Position numbers and translations under genes: made by a program
Notes under the pieces: generated by a model
Seen by the model: the letters and a program-made list of their open reading frames with translations, nothing else
Told to the model about the DNA's origin: nothing
Databases searched by the model: none
Shown: positions 33,129 through 44,583 of the stretch, one piece after another
Layout of the letters: each line of letters begins with the position of its first letter
How positions within the stretch are numbered: the stretch's first letter is position 1
Assembly (NCBI GenBank): GCA_018398805.1
Contig: JAGFBZ010000329.1
Location: forward strand, 1-64,000
DNA from: Hirundichthys speculiger
Taxonomy: Eukaryota; Chordata; Actinopteri; Beloniformes; Exocoetidae
Direction: 5' to 3'
DNA: 64,000 nucleotides

Positions 33129-34281
33129 TTAGGGTCACACGATAACTGTTTGTTTAAAACTGATACCGATAACTTTCAGCTCCTAAAGGCCGATACTGAT
33201 AACCGATAACACACATATACCTAAGATCATTACATCAATACCATGAACAAAATCATAAATAGTTTTGACTCTTTAAATGAACAGATATTTACTTTTTCCA
33301 ATGAAAAAACTACTGGCAAACGCATCAAACATTTCCATAAAGCTATCAAACAAACCTATTTGATATCTCACATCAACTTAAATAAGGTTCATTACTGACT
33401 GATATAAAAAAAATTAAGGCTCCTTGAACTGATGGAAATACTGAAAAAGTGCATTCTAGAAGTTTACAAAAAGTAAATATACATAGAAAATTAATGCACT
33501 GACACAAGTTAGATTCAAACGTTTCTACCTTCTACCCATTTCTCCTTTGCCCGTGGGTCATCTTCGGCAAATTTCTTGGATTTTTCAAAAGCCTCATCAA
33601 TGTGTGTAAGTCCCAGTGAATTCTCTGCTGCTGGCTAGCTCACGTTAGCATTAGCTCACGTTAACCTGATTTCAAAACTTTCAAACAGCAATGGTTACGT
33701 TTCAGGTGGCTAATCGGGTTTGACGTATTAAAGCTTGTGCTATTTTTTCCTCCTCGTGGAATTCGCTTGGAGCATTTGTCACAAATAACGTTTCTTCGGA
33801 AACGTTAACGAAGTTCCATACCATCGCCGCCATGTTTGTTTTTATCAGCACGCTGTGCTGCAGGCTGCATTCAAGGTGTAACGTAAATTCTTTCGTTCCC
33901 TTTTTTGCTAGTCGTTCTTTCGGCCTTTTCTATTTTTTATGTGTAACTTGTGGGAAAATACTGCGAATATAAATTCAAGTCAGTAACTACCAAAATTATA
34001 AAACTATGACTGAGTTGACAAGTTGTTTTCTGGCATGAGGGGGTATTCTTGATTTTCCTTATTGGGAAATCGTTTTTCTGATTATGCTAACGTCACTTGA
34101 ACGTAACATTCACTGCCGGTTATTTGGCTCTCAGTGGGAGCGAGGACACTGCCGTGTTGACAAAAATATATATGCTATATATGCTATAGGCTGTTGGTCA
34201 TGATATCCGAATTATCGGAATGACGTCATAATTTCCTGTTATCGCCCCGATAATGCTGATTACCGGGCATCATGTCCAATA
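33129..34281. mobile_element. degenerate hAT-like element (CGATAA/TTATCG-rich)
   Basis: Begins TTAGGGTCACACGATAACTG, a worn form of the TAGGGGTGCAC...ATAATTATCG terminus present intact at 34300, and ends near CGCCCCGATAATGCTGATTA. No coding remnant was recognised. Boundaries are approximate. Confidence 0.4.
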
Positions 34282-34383
34282 AAAAGTCCAATAAAACCTA
34301 GGGGTGCACAATAATTATCGGTCTGATAATTATCGTTATCGGACCGATAATTATCGTGCACCCCTAGGTTTTATTGGACTTTT
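34282..34383. repeat. long hairpin: 42-bp arms, 18-nt spacer
   Basis: 34282-34323 and 34342-34383 are inverted copies with one mismatch. Inside is TAGGGGTGCAC...GTGCACCCCTA (hAT-like termini). Unusually, the flanks AAAAGTCCAATAAAACC and GGTTTTATTGGACTTTT are also inverted copies, so the palindrome is larger than the element. Confidence 0.9.
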
Positions 34384-35635
34384 CTCATATAAAAGACCCC
34401 ATGATGCTTTTTGAATAAAGTCTGAATCAACCTTTGAGTTGAATGTTTTTGTCTCCACTTCCTGGAAGAAGACTCTCCAGATCATGTTTGAACCATCATC
34501 ATTTAATAAACGTCTCTGACATCCCAAGAGCCAAGCTCACCATGACCTGGATGACCAAGAACGCACTCATGTTCCTGAGAGTTTCCTCACCGCTACGGCC
34601 CGGTTGAGTTCAGAAAAAAGGGAGGAAGAATGAAGAATGACGTTTTCACGACTGTTATTTCCATCATTTGTGTCTCGACTCTTCCAAATATAACACTTGA
34701 CTTCATGCTCCTTATTGTCTGAGACACCGGCTTGTCGTGCAAAGAGTCCGAGCTGATCTGAAGACAAAGTCAGGTGCACATGGGTGTCGAGAACCATACT
34801 GGGCACCGCCCAGTCTGCGATTGCAGCCTTCGGCCCAAATCTTATTGTCTACTCAGCCTTGATTTTATGTGATATCATGAATTGAAAAGTAAAGCACTGC
34901 ATGTCTTTTCCCAAATGTAGTACAGCGGAAAAACATCTAATCTTTAAAATCAGTCCTGACCTCCTTTCCATTCTCACAGAGTTACAGATTTAGGCTGCCC
35001 TTAAGACTTGGAAGTGAAAGAATTTAATCAGCTCTGCTAATCCAGGAATGGCACGCTATCTCCACCAGGATATGTGCACTGTCCCAGCCTGCGCGGTGTT
35101 AGCTGGCGATAAAGCAAATATGCACATCCAGTCCAAAAGATACATTAACCCAAGATTAACTAAGATATTTGAACTGGAAACAATAAAAAATAGATCAAAC
35201 AGAGCCGTAGCAAAAGGGTGCATGACTCTTCAGTAACTTGAACGGGCCATGAAACTTTCTAAACATCTAACTAGCCTCTGCCGCTGCTAGCCGCTATTAG
35301 CAGTGGCTAGTAATTCGTAGCTATAACGCGCATGTGAACGCATGATGGCTTTCGTTTGGCACATCTGTCATGCACATCCTCAAAAATAATACACGGCGTG
35401 AGATGCAATATTCACTTGAACGCTAGAGGTGCTAGCATTGGTTGGTGCGGTAAGTGAGCGGTTAGCAGGAGCCCTGAGGCTGAGCCCTGTATTTTCCGGA
35501 CTTTACTCTTTAGACTTTATTATGTCAAAAAATAAGGCGTGAAGGGGAAAAGAAATATATACAAGTCGCATCAGTCTATAAGAGCAGGTGATAATTGGAC
35601 CGTTGATGAGCCTCCTCCAGCAGCAGCTGTACAAG
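34384..35635. other. intergenic, nothing recognised
   Basis: No supported gene or element. Confidence 0.4.
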
Positions 35636-36130
35636 GACTCGTTCCTCCATCTGTGGACTCGTTCCTCCATCTGTGGACTTGTTTCTCCATCTGTGGACTC
35701 GTTCCTCCATTTATGGACTCGTTCCTCCATCTGTGGACTCGTTCCTCCATCTGTGGACTCGTTCCTCCATCTGTGGACTCGTTCCTCCATCTGTGGACTC
35801 GTTCCTCCATCTGTGGACTCGTTCCTCCATCTGTGGACTCGTTCCTCCCATCTGTGGACTCGTTCCTCCATCTGTGGACTCGTTCCTCCATCTGTGGACT
35901 CGTTCCTCCGTCTGTGGACTAGTTCCTCCATCTGTGGACTAGTTCCTCCATCTGTGGACTTGTTCCTCCATCTGTGGACTCGTTCCTCCATCTGTGGACT
36001 CGTTCCTCCATCTGTGGACTCGTTCCTCCATCTGTGGACTCGTTCCTCCATCTGTGGACTCGTTCCTCCATCTGTGGACTCGTTCCTCCATCTGTGGACT
36101 CGTTCCTCCATCTGTGGACTCGTTCCTCCA
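35636..36130. repeat. 20-bp minisatellite, about 24 units
   Basis: The unit is GTTCCTCCATCTGTGGACTC, almost invariant, with one 21-bp unit at about 35841 and a few point variants. It gives long open frames on both strands because 20 bp is not a multiple of three and no phase contains a stop. It has no other gene features. Confidence 0.95.
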
Positions 36131-39100
36131 GCTCCGTCCATCTTTCAGTCTGTGGTTTCTCCGTCCACCACTTCGGCGGTTTCTCTGATACTCCGACCGT
36201 CTGATGCTGCCAACTGTTCAACATTTGTAGCCACTGAAACCGAACTTGTCCTCATCTTGATTCTTGGTGTGAAACTCAGCCGCTCGTATGGGCCGTACCT
36301 ACGTACCTGAACGCGCTGAGCTGCTGCCGTGTGACCGGTCGATTAGATACTTGTCTTAAAGAGCGCTTACAGAGGTGCCCAACACTCCACGATTAATATT
36401 CCCCTCATCCCTGTTGTCTCCAATGATCTCCTTGGTTCCTCTTTGTGTGTTGGAGGCTTCAGAAGCAGCTTCCACTGAGTCCTGCTCAGAAGTTATGGGA
36501 CTATTTTTACCTGCCTGGCCTCGATGCCTTTGTGTTTGCTGTCATCACAGCTCAGTCTTTTCTGTCAGGGTTAGGGTTAAGTTCATTTATGCCCCCTGGT
36601 CGTGTGAAATTTTGCATTTGCTTACAAACTAATCGAAAAAATAATAATTGAAATATCTCTGTATGTCTCTAAAGGTAATTTCTTCTTATATTTTACCGTC
36701 ATATTATTCTGTTCTATCCCTGCCTTTCACCCAAAGTGACCCTATAGAGGATTAAACGGGTATAGATGATGGATGGATGGATTGATTAATTAATCGTCAT
36801 TAATCATCACAAACATGTTTTACACTGTTGTGCAGCGTTTACAGCTGCCTGTGTGGAATCCAGTGACAGGTACTTGACGCACATCTGGATCAGGATATGC
36901 CGAAAGACATATTTGAATAACCCTTGAGGCTGATTGGCTGTCTGTGCCGGGACATGTGACCGGTCACATGATCAGTTGAGAGCAACTCTATGAGGTTACT
37001 GCTGCACTTCACAGTAAGTAGGATTCACGTCCTTGTCGCTGTGCTTCATTCTCACCACGCGGCGAACGATCAGAAGGAATCTCCCCTTCGTCGGGACTTT
37101 AGAGTCGAGTTCTTAAACTGCAGTAACGGCAGCACCGACCCGAAGCGCCCGGTCCGCTCGGCAAAGCAGACCAGCAGACAATGGTCCACCTCGGTGCTGT
37201 GAAGGGCTCAGAGCTGAGTCTCGCTGCCTGGCTCAGGTTTATGTAACTCCACAGAGGCAGCGGAGGGGAAGGCTGCAGCTCGCTGATACGACTGTTCGGC
37301 TGTGACTCGTGCTGTTATTGTAATCACCGACGCTCACGTTATTTTCCCTCTGCTGCGTGACCTCGCCGCTTCCTCCTTCACTCTCTCTCCGTCTCACGTT
37401 CGCAGGCTGCGTTCCAGTTTTCATTTCTGCCTTACGCAACTCGCTTTTTTTTTTTTTTCTGTTTCTCGTTTGTTTTTGTTTCTCTCCCTCAACACCTATG
37501 ATTTCACGTCTGAACATGAAACTGACTTCAAGGAAAAACACCTTTAAGAACACCTGATGGTTTATTCTGTGCTGGTGTGAATGAACCTGTTGGACATGGA
37601 CTCATCCATTTCTCCAACCCCAAACCAGACATAGTGAAAAATACTGAAAACAAATATCGATAAAAAAAGCTGTAATATTGAAACAACATTGAAAAAAGAA
37701 GAAAGATGCGTTGATACTGCGTCACAGACGGTATGAACCGGCAGCTGTCGCCTTCGCTTCACTCAGTGATGCTCATTCATGTTCCCGTTTCAGGCCAGAA
37801 ACATGCTCCAAAAACATAAAGAGAGAGATAAAAATTCACGGACGGTGAAGCTTCCTTCCCAGATCAGTGGTTGTGGGTGTTCTGGCATTAAGGATGCGAG
37901 GCTGTCAAGAATCTCACTCCTTCTTTTGTCCCGGTCTTCCTGCAAACATGGCTCAACCTGTGCAACAGCACACGCTTGTTGTCGTTTTGCCGTGCCGTTG
38001 CATCGTCATTCAGCTGATATCTTGGACCTTTAACGGGGCCACTGCCATGAGACCACACCACCCGGGATCCCGGCTTTTGGACTTGTTACCAGCCTGGAAG
38101 GTCCTTTTCTTATCAGTTTGGAGCAACACTGATCCGTATTGAACACACACATCCATTAGGTCATGGCCCAGATGCCTCCGAGCCCAGAGATGTCAATGGC
38201 ACCTCTGAATATAATGGGCCCTTCTCGCTAGCCGCTAGCCGCAAATTGCAGGTTTAGGAACCTAATGCAAACCGCTAATGCAATCTTCCGTTCCCTAAAG
38301 CCGCTACCCATTATGCCGACTCCCTTACTCACATTGTAGGTGTGGCAATGGGCGTGTTGTTTGTCCTTTCCGCAAACTTGGTATCTTGCAATCGCAGGTC
38401 CCGCATGTCGGCGCATACAAGAGCACTTCCAAATGGCATCAATGCGCGTCCACCTGGTCACATGTGGACGTGCACGAATGGCTCTACCTCTCGAATTAAC
38501 TCTTGTATGGAAAGCGTGATTTGGCCTCAGTTGAACCCCTGAGAAAATGGCAGAGATCGTCTTAAATGGCTTGCTTGCCAGTTAAACCATAGACGACCAG
38601 AACATGTTTTCTGGAAGGACACCGACTATCTGGGACTTTCAGGTAGCCGATAGGAATTGTCTGAGTAAAAACATTTATATGTATATATCAGTGCAGAGGA
38701 GGAGGAGGAAGGAAGAGGAGGAAGCTCTACAGCAGAGTCCCAGACGAGCTGACCATGAGAGCTGCTCTGATCTGGATGAAGAGATGCTCCATAGCGGTTA
38801 GCGGGTAGCGCAACCTGCTCTTAAAGGCAATGGCTGCTGACGCACTGATTGGTTTAACAGGTGGAACGCCCTAACCACTCCTATGCATAATGTAGCGGGT
38901 AGCACAGGTGGGATAGCGTGTTTAGCAAGGTGGAAATTTGCGTTCTTTGCGGGTGAACGCCCCTCCTGCTACCCGCTATCCCAAAATAGCAGCTTTAGGA
39001 GATCTGGAGGAAGATTGGGCCCAATATGTACTTTTATCACTCAGTGTAGTCTTGAATGGTATTTGTGAACGTAACTCAAAATCAGCTGTTGAGGAAGGAC

Positions 39101-39278
39101 AGTTCTTGATTCAGCGCCATCTGAGAGATCAGAGATCTTGGGTGTCAAGTTTAGCTAGCACCATTTGAACTTAAGTTCCTCCAGATTCCTTAAATCCTTT
39201 AATGATGTGATTCACTGTAGAAGGGCAATATGCAAATCCCTTCCAGGGCCTCCTTTTCCACTCAATATTCCTTTGAGG
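36131..39278. other. intergenic; a SINE tail at 36722-36782
   Basis: A fragment of the SINE family (CCTATAGAGGATTAAACGGG, then GATGGATGGATGG) lies near 36740-36782. Between 38170 and 39170 two blocks with GCTAGCCGCTAGCC and AGCGGTTAGCGGGTAGCG motifs suggest an unidentified repeat. No supported gene. Confidence 0.4.
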
Positions 39279-40042
39279 CAGTGATTCCCAAAGTGTGGCC
39301 CGCAGCCCCCTGGTGGGCCGTCGTGGTTTTGCAGGTGGGCCGTGAGAGGTCATTAAAGTTAAACAAATATGTTTTAAATCCTTGATCTTTTTTAAATATG
39401 TTTTAATTACTGTAAGATATTCATGAAGTGATTAAAAAAAAACATTAAGATGTAATAAAACAAACCAGTTAAGTGTCACCTTAGTTGTTGACCCCTTACA
39501 TTAATGTCAGAACATTGCTTCTAGTCAGCGTTGCCAGGTGTACAATAATTATCGTATTTGTACGATAATTTGACCCTCTGTACGATCAATAATCCAAAAA
39601 AAGGCCAAATATATAATTTGACTATTTCACATTATTGCCTGCTGCAACTGTCTGCCGGAGGTTTTTTTTGTGAACCCCGAAGGCATCTGTTCCCATGTGA
39701 CCATCCAGCCAATCGTGCTTTGCTGCGCGTGAGATACGAACGTTATCTCAGAACAACAAGCATGATCAGCTGAATGGTTAGCTCCGCCCGCTATTTAACA
39801 CTAGTGATTAAATTTGACTATAGTGCATCTTTGGGCTTGTTATTTTGGTTATGACAGATGTACGATTATTTCCCTCAAAATACGATAATTTTGAGTCTCT
39901 GGTACGATAATCCTACATTTCCCATCTGGCAACGCTGCTTCTAGTCCTTTTGACCACAGTTGTGATTAAAGGTTCGGGTGGGCCCCGCAGATTTTTCACA
40001 TTTCAAATTGGGCCTTGGTATTCTGAAGTTTGGGAATGGTTG
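39279..40042. mobile_element. hAT element with a nested hAT MITE
   Basis: Starts CAGTGATTCCCAAAGTGTGG and ends AAGTTTGGGAATGGTTG. A perfect 8-bp duplication CTTTGAGG flanks it at 39271-39278 and 40043-40050. It shares its body with the older copy at 4477-5206. No transposase. Confidence 0.9.
39526..39937. mobile_element. nested hAT MITE
   Basis: 412 bp with inverted termini CAGCGTTGCCAGGTG and CATCTGGCAACGCTG, and a perfect 8-bp duplication CTTCTAGT at 39518-39525 and 39938-39945. Inserted within the element at 39279-40042. Confidence 0.92.
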
Positions 40043-40278
40043 CTTTGAGGAACAAAGTGGTAAACATTAGCTGTTTGAAAGAGACCCACTTGTCAGCATT
40101 GTGTTGCAGCTTTTTTGAAATGCGTTGCAAAATCTGACGTATATTAACTGGTGAAATGAAATCAATGGGACACATAAAACACATAAAATTCAAACCGCAA
40201 TAAGCGTAAAAATCAACTTTTCTCATCATCCAAACATTATCTGATAAAGGTGTTGTGGTACGCTGACAGAGATATTGA

Positions 40279-40476
40279 TTGCATGAACATGAACCTTCCA
40301 CCTCAGCCACAAGCAACGGACCTCCGTGAGTTACCTTTAATCCACTTACTGGACTTTGCCCCACAATTGCAGGGCTTGAAGATAACTATGTGCAAACACA
40401 CATCACACTGTATTCTGGCTCCCCGAGGACCTGCAGCTCGTGCCAGACCTCTGAAATCTGATTCAGCAATAACCAG
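40279..40476 (+). other. candidate 5' UTR exon of the first UGT gene
   Basis: Non-repetitive sequence ending AATAACCAG|GTGAGG, a good donor, 307 bases before the acceptor TTTCTTGCAG at 40783 that precedes the UGT start codon. The 5' edge is a guess. Confidence 0.4.
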
Positions 40477-40786
40477 GTGAGGTGATATTTTATTAAGTTT
40501 CATCTTGGCAAACCACATTAAGGGGAAAAAAAAGGAGTGAATTATAGTGTCTTATAAGCAGTGGAGCAACTGAGCAACTTTTAGGCACTTTGATTGTGTA
40601 AATGTCCATTTGGATCATTTTATTTTTGACTCCACTGTATTTTTATTGCCTTGTCATTGGCGTTTGGTCTAATGTTCTTAGTCATGTTGGCTGAAAATCC
40701 CAAACCATGTTTGTATCATAGTTAGATCAGTAGAATCATAAAACAACAGGATTCATATCATCTCTCTCTGTTGTTTCTTGCAGGAA

Positions 40787-42232
40787 ATGTCCAGCACCAC
40801 CGCTGTATCCCTGACCGTCCTCTGCTTGCTGCTGCTGAGGCCCTTTTACTGTCACGGCAGCAAGATCCTGGTGGTACCCGTCGATGGCAGCCACTGGATC
40901 AACATGAAGGTGATCCTGGAAGAGCTCCACGCCAGGGGCCACGACATCACGGTCCTGCGCTCCGCCAAGAGCTGGTACATCCCCGGCAACTCGTCCATCT
41001 ACACGTCGATCAACGTCCCCATGCTGGAGGACGAGGCGGACAGGAACTTCTACGATCAAATGATACGAGATGTCATGGCTCGCCGCAGCTATCCAGCTTT
41101 TGCACGCAGCTTTTACCAGCAAAACTTGCTCACGTCCATGCTGGGGAAGGGCCACGAGATCCTGTCCAGAGCGGTTGCCACAATATTAGACGATCCCGCG
41201 TTTGTGAAGCGGTTGCAGGATTCCAAGTTTGACTTAATGCTGACGGACCCTGCTCTGCCTTTAGGGGTCCTTCTGGGCGGCTACTTCAAGCTGCCGATGG
41301 TTTTCAACGTGCGCTGGATCAATACCGGAGAGGGTCACCTGACCATGGCTCCCTCTCCTGTCTCCTATCTCCCCGTGCCTGGAAGTGAACTCCATGACCA
41401 GATGGATTTTCTCGAGAGGACAAAGAATATGCTCCACTATCTCAGCGTTTATGAGCAGCACTTCATCATTAACGCTGCCCACGCTGACCTTCTGCAGCGC
41501 CACTTCCCTCCTGGAACTGACCTGCTGTCTCTGCAGCAGTCAGCGGACATCTGGCTGTTCAGGGCAGACTTTGTCTTCGAGTTCCCTCGACCCACCATGC
41601 CCAACGTGGTCTACGTAGGGGGGTTCCAGTGCAAAGAGGCCCAGCCCCTCACCGCTGAGCTGGAGGCGTTCATGCAGAGCTCTGGGGATCACGGGGTGGT
41701 GGTTATGTCTCTGGGGACGCTGGTGTCAGCTCTGCCCCGCGAGATCACGGAGGCCGTCGCCGCTGCTTTCGCTCAGCTCCCTCAGAAAGTGATTTGGCGC
41801 TTCATCGGTGACAAGCCTTCATCTCTGGGAGACAACACTCTGCTGGTGGACTGGCTGCCCCAGAAAGATCTCCTGGGACACCCCAAGACTCGAGCCTTTG
41901 TAGCCCATGGGGGGACCAACGGCTTGTACGAGGCCATCTACCACGGCGTTCCCGTTCTGGGTCTGCCCCTCCTCTTTGATCAGTTTGACAACCTTCTCCG
42001 GCTGGAGGTGCGTGGTGCAGCTCGGGTGGTGGAGGCCAGAACACTGACCAAAGACAACTTCCAGGAAGCCTTAGAGGACGTCCTCAATAATCCCTCTTAC
42101 CGCAATAACATCCAGCGCCTCTCTAAACTACACAGGGACCGGCCGATGCCTCCCATGGACACTGCTGTCTTCTGGATCGAGTACGTCATCAGGAACAAAA
42201 GGAGCAGCCCACCTGCGGGCAGAAGGATTTAA
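40787..42232 (+). CDS. ugt5: UDP-glucuronosyltransferase (UGT5-like), copy 1, C-terminus lost by +1 shift
   Basis: A single coding exon follows the acceptor TTTCTTGCAG. UGTs transfer glucuronic acid from UDP-glucuronate to lipophilic acceptors in the ER lumen. Residues 1-24 are a signal peptide. GSHW gives the catalytic His36 and DP at 154 the partner Asp. Residues 356-402 are the UDP-sugar-binding signature (WLPQKDLLGHP to FDQFDN). An intronless coding region and fish origin favour UGT5. A run of four A at 42197-42200 (three in the other copies) shifts the frame after YVIRNK, so the product (481 residues) lacks the membrane helix and basic ER-retrieval tail. Without that base the frame continues into CDVAAFMMAI-like sequence and the tail (about 42369). 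Residues about 80-165, in the acceptor-binding half, differ clearly from copies 2-4. Confidence 0.85.
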   Translation: MSSTTAVSLTVLCLLLLRPFYCHGSKILVVPVDGSHWINMKVILEELHARGHDITVLRSAKSWYIPGNSSIYTSINVPMLEDEADRNFYDQMIRDVMARRSYPAFARSFYQQNLLTSMLGKGHEILSRAVATILDDPAFVKRLQDSKFDLMLTDPALPLGVLLGGYFKLPMVFNVRWINTGEGHLTMAPSPVSYLPVPGSELHDQMDFLERTKNMLHYLSVYEQHFIINAAHADLLQRHFPPGTDLLSLQQSADIWLFRADFVFEFPRPTMPNVVYVGGFQCKEAQPLTAELEAFMQSSGDHGVVVMSLGTLVSALPREITEAVAAAFAQLPQKVIWRFIGDKPSSLGDNTLLVDWLPQKDLLGHPKTRAFVAHGGTNGLYEAIYHGVPVLGLPLLFDQFDNLLRLEVRGAARVVEARTLTKDNFQEALEDVLNNPSYRNNIQRLSKLHRDRPMPPMDTAVFWIEYVIRNKRSSPPAGRRI

Positions 42233-42521
42233 CTTGCCTTGGTATTCCTACTTCTGCCTGGATGTGGCTGCTTTCATGATGGCCGTAACTGGAGCCTCCA
42301 TCTGGGGTTTAGTCTTGGTCTGTAGGTGTCTTTGCTGCAGGAGGTCCAGGAGGAAGACGAAAGCAGAGTAACTCATCAGAAAGGAACTCTTTCCATGCAA
42401 CTGCCCAGTTCTGGTCATGTGTAGAAAAAGCACTGAAACATTTTCATGTTTGTTGAGTTCATGTTATCTTACAGTACAGCCTGTAAACATTTCTGCCTCA
42501 TATTTTAACCTGTTGCAACAG

Positions 42522-42527
42522 AATAAA
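42522..42527 (+). promoter_or_regulatory. polyadenylation signal, UGT copy 1
   Basis: AATAAA in CAACAGAATAAAGATTTTAC; repeated after copies 2 (46325-46330) and 3 (50141-50146). It is absent after copy 4, whose 3' flank is unrelated. Confidence 0.65.
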
Positions 42528-44583
42528 GATTTTACTTAACATATAAACCCTCGTTAGATCTTTGTTTTCGTTTTTGTTACACAGCTGGTCAGTAAGACTA
42601 TAAAAATGATTTTGCCAGAGACTTGGAAGAAACACGTTAGACATCTGAAGTGTTGACTTGTCTGGATCAAGATAATCAGTTTTGGGGGAATTCTTTAACT
42701 TTTTTTTTTAAACAACACAGATTTATACCAAACTCCAATATCCACACTTCTAGGTTGAAGCGATCCCAGAAGTAAAAATTGCATTTTCTCAACTGACCAC
42801 TAGGTGCTGGCTCCAAAACAAAGCAAATCTCCATTGACCCCCGTGTTGAAATGACACAAAATTTACAACACAAATAAACATTTACATCCTGGTACAAAAA
42901 AACACTACAGTTAGAGTTCATGTCCATGACAACTGTATGAGTGAATTTGTTTCTACCGCGTTAAGTAAATTATATAAAGCAACAAACTTATGGCAGCTGG
43001 CCAATCTAATGGCCAGACGTCATTTGATTGGCGGCTGGCATAGCCAATGGCTAGTTTTAAAAGGACAAAGAGAATTCAAAATAACTAAATGTAGAAAACC
43101 TTGTGCAGTTTGTCCAGGTCTTCTTATACAGTCTACTGTTTATACTAAAAAACCCAAAACAGTCCTTAAAAAGTCAGACATCGAACTACCGCTCTTCATG
43201 GCATCACATTGATGTGAAATGTAAAAAGAAATACAATAAAACGTCCTTGCAAGGAAATTATATTATTTTCACTGATAAGTACATCAGTTATCTTTACAGA
43301 TTTAAGCCACCCAAGAACTAAAAACAAGTTCCTGCATGTGACCAATGTTACCTAATAGTCATTCATCCCTTAGCTGGACTATGTTTTATAAATTCGCAAT
43401 ACACAAATTTTGAATTTTGAACTCAATTGGAATAAACTGGATTATGAGCCGGATCATGATTTGGATTATGAATTGGAATGGGTTAGAATAAATTGAAATG
43501 AACTGGATTTTGAACAGGAATAAAATGGATTATGAACGAATTGCACTAAATGGGACTTAATTTATTATATTTAACTTTTCAAATTTAGAGTACTTTTGTT
43601 TTAAATGCCTTGACATGACTTTGTTGTGAACTGGTACTATATCAGCAAAAGTGAATTAAAATAATCAAATCTGTCGATCCATCCTCATTTCTGATGTTAC
43701 CACTGAAGCAACGTTTGATAATGTCGGCGTTAAAACCAGGGTGGGCAGAAGCCCAGTTCAGTGGGACCTTTGAGCCGATGCTAAATGACATCAGCCTTAT
43801 AGCCTCCAGGGGGTTCTTTAAGGTTAGCTCCCGGCTCCGTCAGTCAAGCCACGACTAAGCAGCCGAGGAGCTCCAGGACCAGGGTCTGCAGCGGGACCTC
43901 CTGTTTCCAACGTGGTTCCGGTGGCGCCACCAGGATGGACGCAGCCTCGCGGCCACCGTGGTTTTTAGTCACAGCTGTGTTGCGGTAGAGGTCCGTGCAA
44001 AGTCGGTCAATCTGAAAGGATCCCCAACTTGGAGAGAGGCCCGGCTGGAGGAGCCGGGACTCAGCTGTGATTTGCAAGGCTGTGATCGTTTAGCCGACGC
44101 ACGGTTAGCACAGGCTGCCTGCCCCTTAGCTAAGCTTTGTCCTCAGATATTTCCAGGCTAATCTCAGCAGTCTGTTTAAACAATTAACAGCACAAAAAGA
44201 CATATTTTCTTTAAATCAAGAATAGCTATGAACTTTTAGCTCTTAATTCACAGTTTAGAAGAAGTTGACGCTAAGTACTAAGTAGCTATAGTGATGGCAG
44301 GTAGCCATTGGCTATGCCAGCTATCAACCAAGACTATGCCCCTGATAAAGCATACATTTGTTGCTGTATATAATTTATCTGATTTGGTACACCCGATACA
44401 CCCCTCCATACAGTTGTCACAGATGTGAAATCTAGCTATGGGAATTAAAACCTTTTTTTGAACCAGTTGGACCACGTCCATGACTCTTGAAATAAGTCTT
44501 CAAAGTATATACAGATAATGAGTGTAGATGATGAGAAAAAAGTTGGGTTCATGTTATTTCTCTCTGTTGTTTCTTACAGGAAA
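42528..44583. other. inter-UGT spacer 1
   Basis: Duplicated spacer with no coding exon found. A TATATAAAG at 42971-42979 is kept in all three spacers (46798, 50599) about 1.6 kb before the next gene and may mark that gene's promoter. A GCATAGCCAATGG/TTGGCGGCTGGC inverted motif follows it. Confidence 0.4.

Noticed and set aside
35503..36310. 212- and 240-residue open frames on opposite strands
   Set aside because: Both are read from the 20-bp minisatellite, whose unit lacks stops in all phases.
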